From Aliarcobacter cryaerophilus (GTDB lineage Bacteria; Campylobacterota; Campylobacteria; Campylobacterales; Arcobacteraceae): a DNA stretch of 64,000 nucleotides. The translations under genes and the position numbers were made by a program. Below are positions 34,631 to 41,476 of this stretch, one piece after another (position 1 is the first letter of the stretch; each line of letters opens with the position of its first letter). The DNA is taken from assembly GCF_014352935.1 (NCBI RefSeq), contig NZ_CP060694.1, positions 1,240,001-1,304,000 on the forward strand, written 5' to 3'. A model generated the notes under the pieces. It had not been told where the DNA came from and searched no databases. It saw only the letters and a list, made by a program, of their open reading frames with translations.

Positions 34631-35260
34631 TTATCCTAATATTATTAAATTATCATTTTCTATTTTATACTTTGAGTTATCAAAACTATCAGTTGCTATT
34701 CCATCTTTATCAAATTTCAAAGTATTTCCAGCTTTTGAAACCCATCCTATTTGCTTAGCAGGAACTCCAACCATTAAAGCATATGGTTTTACATCTTTAT
34801 TTACAACAGCTCCTGAGCCAATTAGTGCATAATCACCAATAGTAACTCCACAAATGACTGTAGCATTCGCTCCTATACTACAACCTTTTTTAAGAGTAGT
34901 TTTTTTAAACTCTTCTTTTCGAACTATAAAAGCTCTTGGATTTATAACATTTGTAAATACCATAGAAGGACCTAAAAATACATCATCTTCTATTTCAACA
35001 CCTTCATAAATAGAGATATTATTTTGAACTTTAACACCATTTCCTATATTTACTTTTGGTCCAACAACACAGTTTTGTCCAAAAGAACAATTTTCTCCAA
35101 TATTAGAACCACTTAAGATATGTGAAAAATGCCATATCTTTGTATTATCTCCAATAATTACATTTTCATCAATGTATGCACTTTCGTGTGCATAATAGTT
35201 TTTAGTTTCTAGTTTTTGGTTTTTAGTCCCTATTTCTAGTTTTTGGTTTTTAGTTTCCAT
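34631..35260 (-). CDS. wbpD: UDP-GlcNAc(3N)A 3-N-acetyltransferase WbpD (hexapeptide repeat)
   Basis: This 209-residue protein has a left-handed beta-helix repeat: 'AYIDENVIIGDNTKIWHF', 'SFGQNCVVGPKVNIGNGVKVQNNISIYEGVEIEDDVFLGPSMVF', 'KGCSIGANATVICGVTIGDYALIGSGAVVNKDVKPYALMVGVPAKQIG'. It adds the 3-N-acetyl group using acetyl-CoA, forming UDP-GlcNAc(3NAc)A. The first 20 residues (METKNQKLE...) come from a heptamer array and precede the usual start 'YYAHESAYID'. The ATG at 35260 has an AAGAGAAA ribosome-binding site and lies inside the four-helix-bundle gene's end. Confidence 0.9.
   Translation of the reverse strand: METKNQKLEIGTKNQKLETKNYYAHESAYIDENVIIGDNTKIWHFSHILSGSNIGENCSFGQNCVVGPKVNIGNGVKVQNNISIYEGVEIEDDVFLGPSMVFTNVINPRAFIVRKEEFKKTTLKKGCSIGANATVICGVTIGDYALIGSGAVVNKDVKPYALMVGVPAKQIGWVSKAGNTLKFDKDGIATDSFDNSKYKIENDNLIILG
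35197..35257. repeat. Heptamer array in the wbpD start region
   Basis: About eight imperfect copies of RGTTTYT in a row on the plus strand, interrupted by 'agtccct' and 'atttct'. It lies between the wbpD catalytic region and the four-helix-bundle gene, and codes for the WbpD N-terminal extension. Orientation matches the array at 34590 and is opposite to those at 35621 and 36635. Confidence 0.88.
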
Positions 35261-35609
35261 GTTTTCTCTTTATTGATGTGATTAATGAATTTAACATCTT
35301 TTTAATCTCCAAAATTTTATTTCTTATCTCTTCTATATCTTTTAGATATCCTATTTCTTTTGCTATTATTAATTGTGTTTCTAGCTCGTTTATAGAACCA
35401 AGTGCAATATACAAAAACTGTACAAACTCTTTTGGTGAATTTCTTCCACTACCTTCAGCAATATTGCTAGGTACAGAAACAGCACATCTTCTAACTTGGT
35501 CACTTAAAGCATAGTTTTCTTCTTTGGGAAAGAATTTTACTAAAATATAAACTTCTTTAACAAGGATAATAGACTTTTTCCAAACTTCTAAATTTTCAAA
35601 ACCAGTCAA
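35250..35609 (-). CDS. Four-helix-bundle protein (23S rRNA IVS/Avd-like family)
   Basis: This 119-residue protein reads 'FENLEVWKKSIILVKEVYILVKFFPKEENYALSDQVRRCAVSVPSNIAEGSGRNSPKEFVQFLYIALGSINELETQLIIA'. That is the pattern of the TIGR02436 family: S23-like proteins encoded in 23S rRNA intervening sequences, distantly like Avd of diversity-generating retroelements. The function is unknown. It starts at TTG (35609) with a strong GGAGGG ribosome-binding site. It sits between wbpB and wbpD, where no sugar enzyme is expected, and is flanked by heptamer arrays in mirrored orientation, which suggests that it came in as a mobile unit. It overlaps wbpD by 11 bases. Confidence 0.85.
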   Translation of the reverse strand: MTGFENLEVWKKSIILVKEVYILVKFFPKEENYALSDQVRRCAVSVPSNIAEGSGRNSPKEFVQFLYIALGSINELETQLIIAKEIGYLKDIEEIRNKILEIKKMLNSLITSIKRKHGN

Positions 35610-35620
35610 TACACCCTCCT

Positions 35621-35652
35621 CTAAAAACTATAAACTATAAACTAAAAACTTT
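35621..35652. repeat. Heptamer array at the wbpB stop (inverted orientation)
   Basis: The plus strand shows ctaaaaa, ctataaa, ctataaa, ctaaaaa in tandem. Read on the minus strand it is the same AGTTTTT-type unit as in the 35197 array, so the two arrays face each other across the four-helix-bundle gene. The last residues and stop codon of wbpB (FSL-stop) are written by this array. Confidence 0.88.
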
Positions 35653-36609
35653 TTCACAAAACGGATGAGCTTTTTCATCTAAAGGTACTGTATTCATTTT
35701 TCTAATATCTGAAACTATTACTATTGAATTTTTAGCATCATCAAGTCCAAATCCACCACCATTTAAAATATCATTATATGATTTTGTATGTAAATCTGTG
35801 AAACCTTCACTAAACTCAAACTCTTCACCATCTACAGTGATACTTCTAAAAGTAGTTTTTCCAGTAGCTTTGATATCTTCTGGAATATAATTATAGTTTA
35901 CAGATAAAAACCATCTAACATTTGCATTTTTAAGTTTCATAAATCCAGCATTTACATCAGGATTTTTTATATATACTATATTTTCTTTTAACTCTCCAAA
36001 AATCCAAGATAGCATATCAAAGAAATGTACCCCAATATTAGATGCTATTCCACCGCTTTTTGCTTCATGACCCTTCCAAGATTCAAAATACCATTTTCCT
36101 CTGCTTGTAAGATATGTTAAATCTATATCATAGATTTTATCTGGATTGTTTTTTAACTCTTTAGAAATTTTTTCTTTTAATGCTATTATAGAATCATGAA
36201 GTCTTAATTGTAGAATTGTATATACTTTTTTACCACTCTCTTTTTCTACTATTTTTAAATCATCTATTTGATTTGGATTTAAAACTAATGGTTTTTCACA
36301 AATAGCATTAGATCCACTTTTTAAAGCAAATCTAATATGACTATCATGTAAATAATTTGGTGTAGTAATAGCCATATAATCTATTTTATTGCCATCTCTT
36401 TTGAAGCTATCTACAAAGGCACTAAATCTTTCAAACTCTGTAAAAAAATCAGCTTGTGGAAAATTACTATCCATTATTCCAATACCATCATAAGTATCCA
36501 TAGCAACAACAAGATTATTTCCTGTCTCTTTTATAGCTTTCATATGTCTAGGTGCTATATAACCACTTGCTCCAATAAGTGCAAAATTTTTCATATTTTC
36601 ATCCTTCAT
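35635..36609 (-). CDS. wbpB: UDP-N-acetylglucosaminuronate 3-dehydrogenase WbpB (Gfo/Idh/MocA)
   Basis: This 324-residue protein has a Rossmann start 'NFALIGASGYIAPRHMKAI', then 'CEKPLVLNPNQIDDL' and 'GGIASNIGVHFFDMLSWIFGE', the Gfo/Idh/MocA pattern with the EKP Lys and the catalytic His region. It oxidises C3 of UDP-GlcNAcA before WbpE transaminates it. A second ATG at 36594 gives the start MKNFALIG usual in the family and also has an AAGGA ribosome-binding site, so the protein may be five residues shorter. The 3' end is fused into the heptamer array at 35621-35652. The gene follows wbpA by 39 bases. Confidence 0.9.
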   Translation of the reverse strand: MKDENMKNFALIGASGYIAPRHMKAIKETGNNLVVAMDTYDGIGIMDSNFPQADFFTEFERFSAFVDSFKRDGNKIDYMAITTPNYLHDSHIRFALKSGSNAICEKPLVLNPNQIDDLKIVEKESGKKVYTILQLRLHDSIIALKEKISKELKNNPDKIYDIDLTYLTSRGKWYFESWKGHEAKSGGIASNIGVHFFDMLSWIFGELKENIVYIKNPDVNAGFMKLKNANVRWFLSVNYNYIPEDIKATGKTTFRSITVDGEEFEFSEGFTDLHTKSYNDILNGGGFGLDDAKNSIVIVSDIRKMNTVPLDEKAHPFCEKVFSL

Positions 36610-36634
36610 CCTTCTACCTTTTCCCTTCTATCAA

Positions 36635-36655
36635 CTACCAACTAAAAACTAAAGC
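36635..36655. repeat. Heptamer array at the wbpA stop
   Basis: The plus strand reads ctaccaa, ctaaaaa, ctaaagc. The wbpA stop codon lies in the third unit. Same orientation as the array at 35621 and opposite to those at 34590 and 35197. Confidence 0.7.
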
Positions 36656-37917
36656 CTCCAAGTAGGCTCTTTTACAATTCCTTTTACATCCAATATTATT
36701 GGTTCACCTCTTGACATTCCTTTATAATCATTTGTTGAAATATTTTTAAATTTATCATGATTTACAGCAACAATAATAGCATCATATCTTTCACTATTTA
36801 ATGGTAATTCTTCTAAAAAATTCAAAGGTTTTACCTTTTTATCACTCTCATCTATCCAGTAATCATATACTTCAACATTACATTTAAACTCTTCAAGCTC
36901 TTTTATAATATCAAAAACCTTGGAATTTCTCATATCAGGACAATTTTCTTTAAATGTAGCTCCAAGAATTAATACATTTGAACCATTCAATTTTTTATTT
37001 TCTGTAACCATAAATTTAAGTGCTTTATCAGCTATATATTTACTAATACTATTGTTTATTTGTCTTGCGCCTAAAATTAAGTTTGGCATATATCCTAAAC
37101 TTTGTGCTTTATGAGTAAGATAGTATGGGTCAACTCCGATACAGTGTCCCCCTACAAGACCTGGGAAAAGTTTTATAAAGTTCCACTTAGTTGCAGCTGC
37201 TTCTATAACATCTTGTGTATTTATATCCATTAAATCAAAAATCATAGCAAGTTCATTTATTAAAGCTATATTTACATCTCTTTGTGTATTTTCAATAACT
37301 TTTGCAGCTTCTGCAACTTTGATTGAAGATGCAAGATGAGTACCAGCTTTTATTATAGACTTGTACAACTCATCAACTTTTTTAGCTATTTCAGGAGTAC
37401 TTCCACTTGTAATTTTTAATATTTTTGTAACTGTATGCTCTTTATCTCCTGGATTAATTCTTTCAGGACTATACCCACAAAAGAAATTTTCGTTGAATTT
37501 CAAATTTGAAAATTCTTCTAAAACTGGAACACAAACTTCTTCAGTAACTCCTGGATAAACAGTACTTTCATAAATAACTATATCATTTTGTTTTAAAACT
37601 TTTGCAACTGTTTCACTTGATTTTATAAGAGGAGTTAAATCTGGATCATTATTATCTTTTATAGGGGTAGGAACTGTTACTATATAAATATTGCAATCTT
37701 TTATATCTTCAATATTCATTGTAAATTTCATACCATTTTTAATAGCTTCTTTCATTTGATTTTCATCTAATTCTAAAGTTCTATCAAAAGCTCTTTCTAG
37801 TTCATCTATTCTTGATTTATCTATATCAAAACCAACTACTTCATATTTTTCACTAAATGCATGAGCCAAAGGAAGACCTACATATCCAAGCCCTATAATA
37901 CATATTTTATCTTTCAA
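36649..37917 (-). CDS. wbpA: UDP-N-acetyl-D-glucosamine 6-dehydrogenase WbpA
   Basis: This 422-residue protein has an N-terminal NAD site 'ICIIGLGYVGLPLAHAF', the central 'GYSPERINPGDKEHTV' and the catalytic Cys in 'GGHCIGVDPYYLTHKAQ', then a C-terminal UDP-binding domain. It oxidises the C6 of UDP-GlcNAc twice, giving UDP-GlcNAcA. It is the first catalytic gene in the locus after the EPS regulator, with 14 bases between them. WbpA and TviB-type enzymes share these motifs; the neighbours (wbpB, D, E, I) favour WbpA. Confidence 0.92.
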   Translation of the reverse strand: MKDKICIIGLGYVGLPLAHAFSEKYEVVGFDIDKSRIDELERAFDRTLELDENQMKEAIKNGMKFTMNIEDIKDCNIYIVTVPTPIKDNNDPDLTPLIKSSETVAKVLKQNDIVIYESTVYPGVTEEVCVPVLEEFSNLKFNENFFCGYSPERINPGDKEHTVTKILKITSGSTPEIAKKVDELYKSIIKAGTHLASSIKVAEAAKVIENTQRDVNIALINELAMIFDLMDINTQDVIEAAATKWNFIKLFPGLVGGHCIGVDPYYLTHKAQSLGYMPNLILGARQINNSISKYIADKALKFMVTENKKLNGSNVLILGATFKENCPDMRNSKVFDIIKELEEFKCNVEVYDYWIDESDKKVKPLNFLEELPLNSERYDAIIVAVNHDKFKNISTNDYKGMSRGEPIILDVKGIVKEPTWRL

Positions 37918-37931
37918 TTTTTCCCCTTTAT

Positions 37932-38261
37932 TTAAATAAATCTATTTTTAATATCATACTTTTTATGATATTCTTTAATTTGCTCTTGAAGCTCATCATA
38001 CTCAGCTTTTTTTATAGCAATAAACTTCTCTGTAATCTCTATTTTCTCTTTGATACCTTTTGGCGTAAGTAAATATTTATATTGTATTTTATTTTCTGAG
38101 TTTACAAATCTTTGAGTTTTTATAAGACCTTTATCAATCAAGTTTTTAAGTACATAATTCACTTTTCCCAAGCTATAGCCTATCTCATCTGCTATTGTTC
38201 TTTGGCTTGTAATTTTATCTACACTTCTTAGAATTTTTAATTCTATCTCTTCTTGATTCAA
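37932..38261 (-). CDS. MarR-type EPS-associated transcriptional regulator
   Basis: This 109-residue protein has a winged-helix with 'SQRTIADEIGYSLGKVNYVLKNLIDKGLIKTQRF' and a C-terminal coiled-coil-like stretch ('EKFIAIKKAEYDELQEQIKEYHKKYD'). It fits the EPS-associated MarR family found at the head of polysaccharide loci. The start is a TTG at 38261 with a GGGG-rich ribosome-binding site (aaaggggaa). It is the first gene of the 38-kb minus-strand locus, and its promoter is next to a long palindrome (38339-38376), a likely target. Autoregulation is inference. Confidence 0.85.
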   Translation of the reverse strand: MNQEEIELKILRSVDKITSQRTIADEIGYSLGKVNYVLKNLIDKGLIKTQRFVNSENKIQYKYLLTPKGIKEKIEITEKFIAIKKAEYDELQEQIKEYHKKYDIKNRFI

Positions 38262-38338
38262 AATCTTAATTCCCCTTTAAAAATTGAGTTTGAAATATAC
38301 TATGTTTAATCTTTGAACACTCTTAAAAATTAATTATA
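38262..38338 (-). promoter_or_regulatory. Promoter and leader of the polysaccharide locus
   Basis: On the minus strand TATAAT lies at 38333-38338, followed by a leader with aagagtgttcaaagattaaa and gtatatttcaa blocks and a GGGG ribosome-binding site. The same promoter-leader occurs at 17371-17438. No -35 is clear; the palindrome at 38339-38376 occupies that position. It should drive the regulator and wbpA onward. Confidence 0.65.
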
Positions 38339-38376
38339 TTTTTTTAATTCCATCGAATTTGATGGAATTAAAAAAA
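38339..38376. promoter_or_regulatory. Long palindrome at the head of the polysaccharide locus (operator or attenuator)
   Basis: Perfect 16-bp arms (T7 plus aattccatc, then gatggaatt plus A7) around a 6-base loop gaattt. It abuts the -10 box of the locus promoter, covering the -35 region. It lies between two divergent genes, so it does not end a transcript of either. I favour an operator of the MarR-type regulator; a bidirectional terminator against read-through is also possible. Confidence 0.6.
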
Positions 38377-38390
38377 CAAAATAGTAGTAA

Positions 38391-38500
38391 AACTAGAGGT
38401 AAAATTATATATATTTATTTTTTAAATAAATATGCTAAAATACCAATAAATAATACTTTTAAGATATAAACATAAGGTAAAATTAGAGGTAAATTATATA
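38391..38500. repeat. Direct repeat pair upstream of fic1
   Basis: Near-identical 20-21 bp stretches 'aactagaggtaaaattatata' type at 38391-38411 and 38481-38500 lie about 90 bp apart in the fic1 upstream region. An inverted repeat of 8-bp arms (atttattt/aaataaat) lies at 38414-38432. They could be repeated binding sites for a regulator of fic1. Confidence 0.6.
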
Positions 38501-38512
38501 AAGGATTTTTGT

Positions 38513-39709
38513 ATGTATATAACTCCAGCAATTCCTGAATCTGGTTCTATAAAGCTTGATACTTTTTTATTTAAAAAAGCTGAAGAAATTGTTATGAAAA
38601 GTGCAAAGTTAACAGGTGGACATAATAAACAATTTATCTTAGCAATAAAAGATTTATTGAAAATCACAAATAGTTACTATTCAAATTTAATTGAATCAGA
38701 AGGTACTCACCCTTTTGATATTGAAAAAGCAATGAAAAAAGATTTTTCATCAGAGAAAAAGAAAAAAGATTTACAACAACTCTCTTTAGTACACATAGAA
38801 GTACAAGAGTATATACAGCACTTAACAACAATAAATAAAGATACTTATTTGTTGGATACTATACTTGATATGCATAAAGAGTTTTATTCTAAAGATGAAA
38901 TGAAATATGCGCTAAAGATAAAACATGATGATTTAGAAGTAGATATGATTCCTGGGAAGTTAAGAGAAAGCTTTGTAAAAGTTGGTAATCATCTTGCTCC
39001 TGATCCTAAAGATTTAAGTTCCTATTTTGGTGAATTTGAATTTTTTTACAATCAAAGTAAGTTTGAAAATAAAACTATGCAACTAATTTATGCACTATGT
39101 TCTCATCATCGTTTAGTTTATATACACCCTTTTTACGATGGAAATGGAAGAATTTCTAGGTTATATTTAGATTATATTTTATATAAAATTGATTTAGAAG
39201 GTTATGGACTATGGAATATATCAAGAGGATTAGCGAGAAATATTGATAAGTACAAAGAGTTTTTATCAATAGCAGATGAACCTTATACAGGTAGTTATGA
39301 TGATGGAAGAGGTAATTTATCGTTAAAGGCTTTAAAGTTATTCTTAGATTTTATGTTAGATATAGCTTTGGATCAAATAAATTATATGTCCGAAGTGTTA
39401 AGAATAGATTTAATTGCAAATAGAATCAGAAATTATGTAATATTCTCACAAAAAAATATGTATAAAGATATTGAACCATTACCAAAACATTCTGAAAAAA
39501 TATTTGAGAATTTGCTTATATATGGAGAAATTCCACGAAATAGTGTAAAAGATTTATTAGGTGTAAGTAAACCAACAGCCATAAAAATAGTTAAAGAGTT
39601 AGAAAAAAGAGAATATATTACCTCATTAAAACCTCAAGGTCCTATTTCTATAAAATTTAACTCTCATTTTGCATCAGAAGTTATACCTGAAATTTTTCCA
39701 AAGGTTTGA
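38513..39709 (+). CDS. Fic-domain protein (probable AMPylase), 398 aa
   Basis: The Fic motif HPFYDGNGR is at 205-213, matching the HPFx(D/E)GN(G/K)R consensus. The region near 'SYYSNLIESEG' (54-64) may be an inhibitory helix. A winged-helix C-terminus ('NSVKDLLGVSKPTAIKIVKELEKREYITS') follows. Fic enzymes usually move AMP to Tyr, Ser or Thr of target proteins. It is the first plus-strand gene beside the polysaccharide locus, with AAAGGA ribosome-binding site and ATG at 38513. The gene seems complete. It could be a regulator-type Fic with autoinhibition rather than a toxin. It sits in an island with HipBA and a second Fic. Confidence 0.9.
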   Translation: MYITPAIPESGSIKLDTFLFKKAEEIVMKSAKLTGGHNKQFILAIKDLLKITNSYYSNLIESEGTHPFDIEKAMKKDFSSEKKKKDLQQLSLVHIEVQEYIQHLTTINKDTYLLDTILDMHKEFYSKDEMKYALKIKHDDLEVDMIPGKLRESFVKVGNHLAPDPKDLSSYFGEFEFFYNQSKFENKTMQLIYALCSHHRLVYIHPFYDGNGRISRLYLDYILYKIDLEGYGLWNISRGLARNIDKYKEFLSIADEPYTGSYDDGRGNLSLKALKLFLDFMLDIALDQINYMSEVLRIDLIANRIRNYVIFSQKNMYKDIEPLPKHSEKIFENLLIYGEIPRNSVKDLLGVSKPTAIKIVKELEKREYITSLKPQGPISIKFNSHFASEVIPEIFPKV

Positions 39710-39744
39710 TAAAGAGAATCTAAAAAAAATACATGTCTTCCTCT

Positions 39745-39790
39745 TTTAAATGTAAAGTAATTTGGTTATTTTACAATTTAGTTTACATTT
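39745..39790. repeat. 46-bp direct repeat, left copy
   Basis: Begins tttaaatgtaaagtaatttg and ends tttacattt. It matches the copy at 42454-42499 in 42 of 46 positions. Each copy contains the inverted half-sites aaatgtaaa and tttacattt. This copy lies 35 bases after fic1 and nine bases before the end of the hipB-like gene. Confidence 0.9.
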
Positions 39791-39799
39791 GCAAATTAA

Positions 39800-40087
39800 T
39801 TAATATCTATATTTAAATTTAAATAATTCTTCATCCTTTATTTTTAAAATATCTTGAATATCTTCAATACAATCAAGTCCTCTTAAAACATCAATAAATT
39901 TTTCTAAACTTATTTTCCCGCTAATCTCAAACTCTTGATAACTTCTAAAACTCATTCCTATATGTTGTGCAAACTCTTTTTGAGTACCGTATGTTTCTAT
40001 ATTTTGTTTTCTTTTTCTTTTTGCTCTAGAAGCGAACTCTTTGATTATCTCTTGAGTTGTTGATAAACTAAAATCTATATCTCTCAC
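39800..40087 (-). CDS. HipB-like helix-turn-helix antitoxin
   Basis: This 95-residue protein has a helix-turn-helix region 'TQKEFAQHIGMSFRSYQEFEISGKISLEKFIDVLRGLDCIED', the XRE-type fold of HipB. An N-terminal basic stretch (RAKRKRKQ) precedes it. It overlaps the HipA-like gene by four bases and is read after it, so the kinase comes first, the reverse of the Escherichia coli order. It should bind DNA upstream of hipA (inverted repeats at 41376-41424) and inhibit the kinase. Confidence 0.8.
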   Translation of the reverse strand: MRDIDFSLSTTQEIIKEFASRAKRKRKQNIETYGTQKEFAQHIGMSFRSYQEFEISGKISLEKFIDVLRGLDCIEDIQDILKIKDEELFKFKYRY

Positions 40088-41364
40088 TTTTTTATTTCCT
40101 TACTAAAGTTTTCATCTACTATTTTTGTTTCATTTAAAATATGATTTGCTAAATTTTTAGGTATATCATAATTTATAAATTCTTGAACTAATTTTTTATG
40201 CTTTATATCTATCATTTTTTCTATATTTTCTTTTAAAAATGACTCTTTAATATTGTATGGTTCAAAAGCATTTTTCAAATCTTCAAATAAAGCTCTATTT
40301 AAAACTTTATTTCCAAGCAGCATTTGATGGTATCCATTGCTTGTATATGTCAAATCATAAGCAGGTGCAAAACTCCATTTCCCTTGGCTATTCATTAAAA
40401 ACGAAAAGTTTTTTGAATGATCATCTTTGTTTCCAAAAATTGCATTAAATAAGATTACTTTTACAACCTCTTCTTTATCTTTTTGTGATAAATTAAGCTT
40501 TAAAGATATTCTAAACATATCAATAAAATCATTATATGTTTCAGCTGGATTATAATGCATCATGCCAGATAAAGAGTGAATATGAAATCTTTCATTATCT
40601 TTCAAATCAAATCTATAAGTTAAAAAATGGGTTCGTCCTTCTTGTTCTAGCAACTCACAAGGACTTATATTAACACTAGACTCTTTTGCAAATAAGTAAT
40701 ACAAATACTCCAATTTTGTAGCAATAGAAGCATCTTTGTATTTATTTGACAAAGTTGGATACATTGATATATCTTGCTCATCATATTTTATAATAACAGG
40801 ATAGTAATCTTTTGGAAAATCTCCTTGTTTTCTAGTTAAACTTATTGTCTTGTCTTTAGGATTAAATCCAACAATTGCTTTTGATCTAGCACCTCCACCA
40901 GCAGAGTTTGAAACTGCAATAAGTGTTTTAAGAGTAAGTATAGAGTTATTTTCTTTTTCATTTTCTTGATTTAAAATTTTTTTAGACTCTTCATAAACTT
41001 TTGATATATTTAAAACTTCTTTATACTCTTCTGCTTCTAAAGAAGGATGAAATTCTAAAGCACCTAAAGTATGAGTTCCTAAAAATTGTAATCTTTCAAA
41101 AATAGTGGGTTTTCTTTTTAGATATTGAAACATAAAACGATCTAAATAATTCATACCATAACTTCCAGGTAAACAATCACTTATCAAGCCTGGGAGCCCA
41201 TATTGAAAATCAATATGGGAAAAATTATACACTTGTCTATTTTTTATAGGCATTTTAATTGGTGAGAAATCAAGATTGTTTGAATCTAAATATTTAAACT
41301 TTATTACACCTTTATACTCTACTAACTGTGCTATATCTTTTTTCCAAGCTTTTATAGTAATCAT
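40084..41364 (-). CDS. hipA: HipA-like Ser/Thr kinase toxin
   Basis: This protein of about 426 residues begins at an ATG (41364) with a good AAAGGA ribosome-binding site; an in-frame ATG at 41382 falls inside an inverted repeat and lacks one. It has a HipA N1 domain ('WKKDIAQLVEYKGVIKFKY', 'QYGLPGLISDCLPGSYGMN') and a C-terminal kinase domain with 'LFNAIFGNKDDHSKNFSFLM' and 'FAPAYDLTYT', the catalytic Asp and metal-binding parts. HipA phosphorylates glutamyl-tRNA synthetase in E. coli. A tRNA-Glu gene lies next to this island; that may be a coincidence due to integration. Confidence 0.87.
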   Translation of the reverse strand: MITIKAWKKDIAQLVEYKGVIKFKYLDSNNLDFSPIKMPIKNRQVYNFSHIDFQYGLPGLISDCLPGSYGMNYLDRFMFQYLKRKPTIFERLQFLGTHTLGALEFHPSLEAEEYKEVLNISKVYEESKKILNQENEKENNSILTLKTLIAVSNSAGGGARSKAIVGFNPKDKTISLTRKQGDFPKDYYPVIIKYDEQDISMYPTLSNKYKDASIATKLEYLYYLFAKESSVNISPCELLEQEGRTHFLTYRFDLKDNERFHIHSLSGMMHYNPAETYNDFIDMFRISLKLNLSQKDKEEVVKVILFNAIFGNKDDHSKNFSFLMNSQGKWSFAPAYDLTYTSNGYHQMLLGNKVLNRALFEDLKNAFEPYNIKESFLKENIEKMIDIKHKKLVQEFINYDIPKNLANHILNETKIVDENFSKEIKK

Positions 41365-41375
41365 TGAAATCCTTT

Positions 41376-41424
41376 TATACATTTAGAATGTATATTCTAT
41401 CATATTTTTATGAAAATATACATT
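41376..41424. promoter_or_regulatory. Repeated inverted half-sites upstream of hipA (probable HipB operator)
   Basis: A perfect inverted repeat tatacatt-tag-aatgtata spans 41376-41394, and a third copy of the half-site, aatatacatt, lies at 41415-41424 (a larger inverted repeat with aatgtatatt at 41387-41396). They lie just upstream of the chosen hipA start, where an autoregulating antitoxin would bind. Confidence 0.55.
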
Positions 41425-41476
41425 ATTAGAGTATGTTTATATTTAATTGCATTATACTACACAAATATAGTATCTG

